Positions 58,061 to 64,000 of a stretch of DNA of 64,000 bases are shown here, one piece after another. The notes under the pieces were generated by a model that was given only the letters and a program-made list of their open reading frames with translations, ran no database searches and was not told the DNA's origin. The stretch is from Branchiostoma floridae (Eukaryota > Chordata > Leptocardii > Amphioxiformes > Branchiostomatidae), in contig NC_049995.1 of NCBI RefSeq assembly GCF_000003815.2, forward strand, positions 10,344,595-10,408,594, given 5' to 3'. Position 1 is the first letter of the stretch; each line of letters opens with the position of its first letter. The position numbers and the translations under genes were made by a program.

Positions 58061-59934
58061 TCATTTGTATATATAATGATCAGCCCCTATAGCTCTGTCC
58101 TGCCACTTGCTACATATTATAACCAAACGTCACATACAATTACCACGTCTGCTACAAGTAGCCATGGTGACAGCTGCCTGGTCCAAGTATTGGCCTCATT
58201 TGTTTGGAGGTGGGGAAGAAGAAATGGACCAAAAACAACATGTTTCCTTCTGTGAAGGTAAATGTAATAAAGATGCAATAACAGTAACAGTTAAATCCAT
58301 GTGAGAATTGTGTATACAGATTTTACCTTTTCCTTACAGTTTCTTTCTATCAAGAAGATTGGACAGTGTAGCCGACCGACTCTGTTTGTCTCAGGGCTCG
58401 CAGATCAGCTCATCCCTCCATACATGATGCAGCTTATGTTCCAGGTAATTATAGCTGTGTGTCTTTATACAAGTTCAGGATCAAATACAGTGTTACATTG
58501 CCCAATTATTACCTTCCTCAAGAAGCATAGATGTTTTTGATAGTTTTGTAATATAGTTTTTATTTGGCTTTGCTGCATACTTGCAACTTGTAAAGTTATG
58601 GATGGATTAATGAAATTTGGTAATATTAATATGTAATTTGCTCTTGTCCTATCGTAGAACTGATTTTTCCTTTGCAAGTTATAATAATAATTTAAGCCAT
58701 TTAATTTCACACCCAATTTGCCTGCGTATCTCCTGCAATTATCTGACGTGTGCAATAATTCGAAGTTACCCAGTTGGACTGTATACTGTATTAGTGTGAT
58801 CAATGAATAGGGGTCATGCCAGAAGTGTGCGGTTATCCGATGTGCATTAAATGGCTTCTACTAACTGTACAGGAAAATGTCATACCTTGTCATTTTCTTG
58901 ATGCAACTTTTCATATTTGTAGTACTGAGCTGTATGATTATACTTTACATACTTTAACTTTGAGATACATGTAACTTCCTTGTTCCTTGTGTATGTCTAG
59001 GAGTCAGGGTCAGTGTACAAGAGGATGTGTACCTTCCCTACAGGAACACACAATGAGACCTGGCAGTGTGATGGGTACTGTGATGTCATCAGGAGATTCC
59101 TACAGGAGGTAGGTCAAAGGTTAAAGGTCATATCAGGAGAATCCTACACGTCAATGGTTGATACCATCACTTGTTTCATATGTATAGTACCAATATGTCA
59201 CTTGATGTTTGTACTGTCAGTGACCTCAAAAGGGCATACTGTTTCAGTCTATTTTTTATGTGTTTTATCCCTTATTACTCTAGTCTGGGTACCATCCGGA
59301 AAGTAGTGCGCTCCAGCATTAATTATACACTATATACAGTCACTTATTGCTCTGACATTCATCATACACTATATACAGTCACTTATTGCTCTGACATTCA
59401 TCATACACTATATACAGTTGCTTCTCTGCTGTTCCGTCTGGGATTCTTGGCGACGTTAACGTCTGGAATCGTCCAATTTTTGGACGAGGGCGCTGATTGG
59501 TTCCTACACATGAGCAAATTAAGGAATGGATTCAATCGTTGGTTCAAACAGGCAACACCCAAAAAGCCCTCCGTCCACTTGTGGGAGGGCTTGTCGTCAT
59601 GGAGCAAGAGCTCTAGATTGCCATTCCTTAATTCACTGATTAACTGATAATAATAGCACCAAACGATTTGGGTATACAGTTCCCAAGATGGGTAGCAGAA
59701 GCAAACATAGGAGTAAACTACTACCTGGATGGTACCAGGCTAATATTACTCAAGATCCTTTTTAGATTGACACCCCCTTCTTGAAGGTTGTTTGGTACAA
59801 TCCATTAGTCAATAGTCATTGGAAATAAAGAATACTGATATCATGAATCCTTTCTTTTGTTTTAGGTGTCCCAGGCCCATGGATTAGAAGACACAGATGG
59901 AATAGTTCATGACCATACAATTTTAGATATATAA
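53918..59934 (+). CDS. ABHD13: ABHD13, alpha/beta hydrolase domain protein 13
   Basis: Seven coding exons: 53918-54179 (exon begins at acceptor 53870), 54756-54987, 55596-55696, 57559-57815, 58340-58444, 59001-59108, 59866-59934; 377 residues, TAA stop. One N-terminal membrane anchor (about residues 57-87, LLAVLLFYWLYGGW) is followed by a lumenal or cytosolic alpha/beta hydrolase fold of the Bem46 type. Motifs are FLHGNAGNIGHR, LEYRGYGKSDG, FGRSLGGAVGV (nucleophile Ser), SGLADQLIPP (acid Asp) and GTHNETWQ (His); the triad is complete. The similarity to vertebrate ABHD13 (about 337 residues) runs end to end, except for a ~40-residue N-terminal extension with HGHGHGHQCGCG. A second Met at residue 7 is possible as start. 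Substrate of the family is poorly known. An AATAAA at 61479 gives a plausible 1.5-kb 3' UTR. Confidence 0.96.
54168..54450 (+). repeat. Tandem array of the ABHD13 exon-1 5' splice site
   Basis: The true junction is tccatatttg/gtaagtatga at 54179. Directly after it come about nine degenerate units of 20-55 bp: ctccatatttgtaagtatga, ctccatatttggtatgtttg, ctccatatttggtatgtgtg and so on. Each repeats the last ~10 exon bases plus a donor-like GTAAG or GTATG. Confidence 0.92.
54451..54662. mobile_element. TA-flanked MITE, Tc1/mariner type, copy 2
   Basis: TA-ctgtaaatgcagg at the left and gcaattacag-TA at the right, with internal caccgcgaatttaaaaccac and cagtaagagactgcagtgca shared with 3194-3387. 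It is inserted in ABHD13 intron 1, at the end of the splice-site array. Confidence 0.9.
56265..57352. mobile_element. Possible ~1.1-kb element in ABHD13 intron 3
   Basis: Left taacgggaggtaccccaaca plus cggtacgctttt and right aaaaaatccgtaccgtctta ... cccccgttag look like degenerate inverted termini. Between them cggtacgcttttt recurs near 56526. No ORF of interest and no clear target duplication. Confidence 0.3.
57876..58060. repeat. (TAG)n trinucleotide microsatellite
   Basis: TAG/AGT units, pure at about 58014-58060, in ABHD13 intron 4. A poly-Ser ORF across it is an artefact. Confidence 0.96.
59325..59420. repeat. 39-bp tandem repeat, 2.5 units
   Basis: tacactatatacagtcactt plus attgctctgacattcatca, repeated with almost no change in ABHD13 intron 6. 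Confidence 0.93.
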
Positions 59935-59978
59935 AAAGGTCTAACAATTTTCAGTAAAGTACAGAGACATGCTCTTAA

Positions 59979-60371
59979 GGTATCTCGGTTGGCTAAATTG
60001 GCATTTTGACCTTCCATTGTTTTCTCATTAATGAATTCAGAAAGAATTGAGCCGTAACGAATATTGATAAATAGGCATTAAAAAAATCTGATTTTTTGGG
60101 GGCCAAATTGATGACGTCATCAGGTTTTATTGCCCCTAATATTATTTTTTCTACGATAAAATACAGCACCTTAGTACATACCACTGCAATGACACTATGT
60201 TTTTTATGTGCATAATGATGAAAGCTACAAACTCACGGTTGCACAAATTGATATCTACTAACGATCTGTAGTTATTAAGAATTAACTTTTTTTTACGGCT
60301 CCATTCTTTCTTAATTCATTAATAAGAAAACAATGGAAGGTTAAAATGCCAATTTAGCCAACCGAAATACC
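59979..60371. mobile_element. TTAA-flanked 393-bp MITE, intact copy
   Basis: Flanked by TTAA on both sides (59975-59978, 60372-60375). Left ggtatctcggttggctaaat and right atttagccaaccgaaatacc are inverted repeats that continue for about 80 bp (tccattgttttctcattaat). Relatives are at 48925-49198 and 5132-5492. It lies 45 bp after the ABHD13 stop, in the likely 3' UTR. Confidence 0.88.
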
Positions 60372-60510
60372 TTAAGTTAATGGAAATCAGTGTCATGTTC
60401 TGCAGAAAAGAAAATGGTATGGAGAAAAAAGGAATTACCCGTTTGAACAAGGATTCTTCTGTGCATAGTCATTAGGTTTACCTGTGTAAGTCCTAACCCT
60501 TTGGTATATA

Positions 60511-60640
60511 GGGCAGTGCCCATCTCTGTTTCCTAAGCCCTTGGGCCACACACAGCAAGGAGGTTTCTTTACTTAGCAGTATATGTGTGTGTTCAACTAT
60601 CATACTCTTTCTATGCTGAATTCTAAGCAGTACAATTTTA
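60511..60640 (-). mobile_element. SINE family 1, 3' fragment, minus strand
   Basis: On the minus strand agagtatgatagttgaacac and gtgtgtggcccaagggctta plus acagagatgggcactgcc match the body of the SINE at 4681-4975. The tRNA head is absent (5'-truncated). Confidence 0.75.
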
Positions 60641-60957
60641 TGCACTATTTGCTATGAGTCTGACTTTTAAAAAAACATCTCTTGGCAAGCCTTGTCTTTG
60701 TATTTCAATATGCACTATGGTCTATTGTCAGAAAATGTGCAAAGATTAGCTTTCAAAGAAAGCATCGAACTGCAAGAACTTGTATCTGTGGTCAATGTCT
60801 TACAGTGTAATACACTAAAATCAATTGTAGAAAATATTAGTGCATACAAGGCATCAGCACTATTGTTTCTTTGTTAACCCCCTTGGTGTATTTATCAGTG
60901 GATAATCTTATAACCAGGTGTCTGGAAGAAAAGTGGACTGCAACTGTACTTACAATG

Positions 60958-61252
60958 CAGGGCTCGAAATACTTTTTTCTGCATACCTGCACTGCACTCT
61001 GAATTTAGGGAATATGGATCATACTAAAATTGTTGAGGAACCATTGCTATTTTTTCTTTTATACTTTAAGTTAATAGGTGGTAATAGTCAGTGCAGCTGT
61101 AACAACAATCCACATCGTCATCATAGGACATTTATGTATAAAACCCAGTACATGGGCCAATGCAGGTTGGGTGCAGGTAGACCTAGAAATACCTGCACAG
61201 CTCCAATTTTACCTGCACTAACGTGCATATGCAGGTGGTATTTCAAGCCCTG
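60958..61252. mobile_element. ~300-bp MITE with CAGGGCTCGAAATAC termini (hAT-like)
   Basis: tgcagggctcgaaatac at the left is mirrored by gtatttcaagccctgca at the right. CAGGG-type ends are common in hAT elements. An 8-bp target duplication is not clear. The interior repeats acctgcac words near both ends. Confidence 0.65.
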
Positions 61253-61478
61253 CAATGCTATAGTCATTGGTGTTTTCAATGGACCCTCTTTCCATTCCAT
61301 ACAGTACAGTCACTACGTTGTGTGATTCCACCGCAAAGCACTGACTTCAAGTGTTATACAGTTTAATTCGAGAGTGGAACTTCATATTATATAATTATTC
61401 TGTTATTTCGAAATCAGTGTACACTTTGAAGACATATCAGGAACAGAAATAAGAAAATTTCTGTATTTCTACCTGGTG

Positions 61479-61484
61479 AATAAA
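61479..61484 (+). terminator. Candidate poly(A) signal for ABHD13
   Basis: AATAAA in ggtgaataaaggaacttg, about 1.5 kb after the stop codon. It is the first convincing signal in the right orientation that I noticed. Confidence 0.5.
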
Positions 61485-61664
61485 GGAACTTGAACTACAC
61501 AATGTATATATATGATTATTGTTGTCTTTTGAAGTGATATTATATCTCGTGTCTTATGGTCACTTAGAACTTCATCCTCTAGAAGTTTAAGGGGGTGGCA
61601 AGGGAAATTGACAATCCTATATTGCTGATCATTTTTATAACCATATGCCCTGTATACTAAGGGG

Positions 61665-61840
61665 ATGTCCCTGTAGCTCAACTGGTAGCAGCCTCACATT
61701 TGAGCTCCTGGTTCCAATTAGTTGGTATCTAGTATATCTCACAGTTCAACCTTAGGCCACACCAATTTAATTTCTTGGTTCACAGATTTTTTCATAAAAA
61801 ATATGGAGCGAGAGGGCGAAATAAAAATAAAAATTGTAAA
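61665..61840 (+). mobile_element. tRNA-derived SINE, family 2
   Basis: tgtagctcaactggtagcag is an A-box head, and gctcctggttccaat a weak B box. It is followed by ttcaaccttaggccacacca and an A-rich tail after gagcgagagggcgaaataaa. Distinct from the SINE at 4681. Confidence 0.65.
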
Positions 61841-61911
61841 ATGGTTGGGGTAAAGGTAACGGCTAATACAAAACATAAAGAAAAAAAGTTTTCAGCTTAA
61901 AAAAAGTACAA

Positions 61912-63890
61912 AACAAGAGTTCGTAGACCTCAGGCCTGCATGAAATGTATTGGGTTTCTGTAGACCTATTGTGTATTTTTGCCTTTTTGTCTGTGGTACG
62001 TGGTTGGAAAAATGAGCTTTTTACCGTGTTGGTTGTGCACCATGCAAAAGTCTGACTCTGAAATTCCATTTTCTGAATTTGTAAGTTTGGACATGGATGA
62101 ACATTACTTATTTTGGATTTCTTAAGTATGTAACCAACCACAGTACTTTGAAGTTGTTGAGACGCTACCTTTTTTTGTCTCAGATGGCCCATGCACATGT
62201 AGTTACTCAGACACATGATATACTAATATCTTCCTATTTCAATGTACTGACCTAATGCAGCTAAGTCTCCTTGGTTTGTGTTCTTCCAATGATATTCATT
62301 AAAGATTTATTTCTGGGGTGTTATTCACTTGACATCGGAATGTTACTTGCATAATTTGACCAATGATACTTTTATCTGTAGTTCCATAGACATTAGACAA
62401 TATGAATAGTGGTAGCCCCCATGCAGCAGCAACAGTTAGTCCCCAGGGTGGTATGATATTTTCATTCAATCCATCCAACCCAAACCTAAATCTCCTGTAG
62501 TATCTAAGCCAAATTTAACAGCACAATTTACTATGAAAAATGTCCTTGTCAATCCCATTTATAGATGGCAAGCTGCTGGCAATGGAAGCTTTGAAAAGTT
62601 CAGAAGCTGTTGTAGTCAGAGCAAACACCCAGCAAACATCCCATTGCTTAGAAGGGGAATTTCATCATATATTTGCCGCGACAAAATGCAACAAACGATA
62701 CTGAATTCAAAACAGAACAAAGCTAAGCCTCCACCACTTAACCCTGCCTGTACCATAGATTAAGCAGGCCCAAAAACCAAGCGAGTATGACTAGCCCAAA
62801 ACAACAAATTTACCTGTATACAGTATGGAAATGGCATTACCAAAGAAACAAAAAGAAACACAGGACAAATCATACAGTCACATACCTTTCTCTTATGCCC
62901 ACACTCTATACAGTTCTCCTCCACATTAGAAAATTGCATCTTCTTCTGTTTAAGTTCAAGTTCAACCATGATTGCCAACAGGGTAAAGGAACTTGTACCG
63001 GAACTTAAAACTCAGTACTATACAGCTCTAGAAACACCACAAAGAGTAATAAGCAAACTCCAATTATACCTGACCAACAGATATATAATCTGGCACACTC
63101 CCGTCATCTGGCAAACTGTCAGTGCCACTAAGTAACCTGATACATTGAAGGTGGCCCAGGCCAGATGATGGTTCTACACCCAACCATAATCTGTTTTTAA
63201 AACCAAGCAGATATTGGGAGGATGCCCCAACCACACTAAAACAGGGTCAACCTATACAGTATCAAGTTCAAGCACTAGGAGGCCCAAAATCAAACCTGAC
63301 CACCAGGACACCACAAACAACTCACGTACCAAATGGCAACACAATGGCACCTTGCGTTCCGGAGATACAGCGCACGCCCCGTGCCCGCACAAAAGGTAAC
63401 CTAAAATGTCAAGTTCAAGCACCAAGGGCGCCAAAATCAAAATTGAGCATTATTCAGCCACCGCCGACACATGTGCCAAATATCATTGCGCCAGCACCAG
63501 CCGTTCAGAAGATATAACTCCGGAAACACCCCTCCCGGACACAAAATTCGACCTGCCGGGTCAAGTTCAAACGCGACAAGGCCCAAAGTCAATCCTAGGC
63601 AACAGGCAACAACCCCCCACCCATGCACCAAAAATCGTCGCAATCGCGCATATCGTTCCGGACACACAGCGCCAAAAGTGCCCCAAAAACACCAAAAATG
63701 CCACCTTCAATGTCAAGGTCAAGCGCCAGGAGGCCCAAAATCACACCTGAGTGTCAGGCTACCACCCCCAACCCACGTACCAAAAATCGTCGTGTTCGCA
63801 CCATCCGTTCACGAGATACAGCGCCCTACATCCCCGGCTACCGAAAAGTTTCCACCAGCATCAAAACCATACCTGCATACATGCAGGTAA
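61912..63890 (+). repeat. 2-kb dispersed repeat, copy 2
   Basis: Direct-orientation copy of 798-2810 with the same internal order and the same terminal near-palindrome. The sequence after 63890 is unrelated to that after 2810. Confidence 0.85.
63258..63850. repeat. Four tandem ~150-bp units, copy 2
   Basis: Unit starts at about 63260, 63408, 63560 and 63712, the same phase and number as in copy 1. Confidence 0.8.
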
Positions 63891-64000
63891 ACACTATTAT
63901 TGTACAGTAACAGCACCTGTACCCACACTTTAAGGAGCTTATAATATTAAGGCCAATTTGCTACACCAGAAAGTTGGTGAATGGTTTCATTAATGGTGAA

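Noticed and set aside
58007-58255. Poly-Ser ORF
   Set aside because: It is a TAG microsatellite in an ABHD13 intron.
798-63890. The two 2-kb repeats as LTRs of one giant retroelement
   Set aside because: No primer-binding site, polypurine tract, gag or pol lies between them; cellular genes do.

Overview
The window looks like nuclear DNA of a marine deuterostome, most likely an amphioxus (cephalochordate). Genes have many short exons with GT/AG introns of about 0.3-3 kb. The gene content is animal: a fibrinogen-domain protein, microsomal epoxide hydrolases and ABHD13. The intergenic DNA is packed with short inverted-repeat transposons (MITEs), tRNA-derived SINEs and minisatellites. The species call is an inference from style and gene content; no mitochondrial or rRNA marker is present. 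There is one 100-base N gap at 22341-22440.

Layout. 1-10.8 kb: no recognisable gene. It holds a TTGG array, a 2-kb repeat, several MITEs with readable target-site duplications, a SINE and a non-autonomous piggyBac-like element (8550-9512). 10.9-15.3 kb, plus strand: a long coiled-coil plus fibrinogen C-terminal domain protein with an unusual acidic tail. 16.4-19.9 kb, minus strand, convergent with it: a four-exon gene for a basic helical protein I do not recognise. 22.1-31.3, 34.0-40.1 and 44.5-49.8 kb, all minus strand: three tandem microsomal (juvenile-hormone type) epoxide hydrolase genes A, B and C. Each has seven coding exons with nearly identical exon lengths and a complete Asp-Glu-His triad. 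53.9-59.9 kb, plus strand: ABHD13, seven coding exons, divergent from hydrolase C. 60-64 kb: more MITEs and SINEs, then a second copy of the 2-kb repeat seen at 0.8-2.8 kb.

The genes do not form one pathway. The epoxide hydrolases would convert epoxides to diols at the ER membrane and are a local expansion by tandem duplication. ABHD13 is a membrane serine hydrolase. The fibrinogen-domain protein is probably secreted and ligand binding; its first exon was not found.

The most unusual feature is that several minisatellites are built from exon boundaries. ABHD13 intron 1 opens with about nine degenerate copies of its own 5' splice site. The intron before exon 6 of hydrolases B and C is an array of copies of the exon-6 3' splice site. 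Sequence downstream of hydrolase B is an array of copies of its own last-exon end. ABHD13 exon 6 has one extra partial copy of its 3' end in the following intron. In addition, an intron of the fibrinogen gene contains an inverted copy of part of its own last exon.
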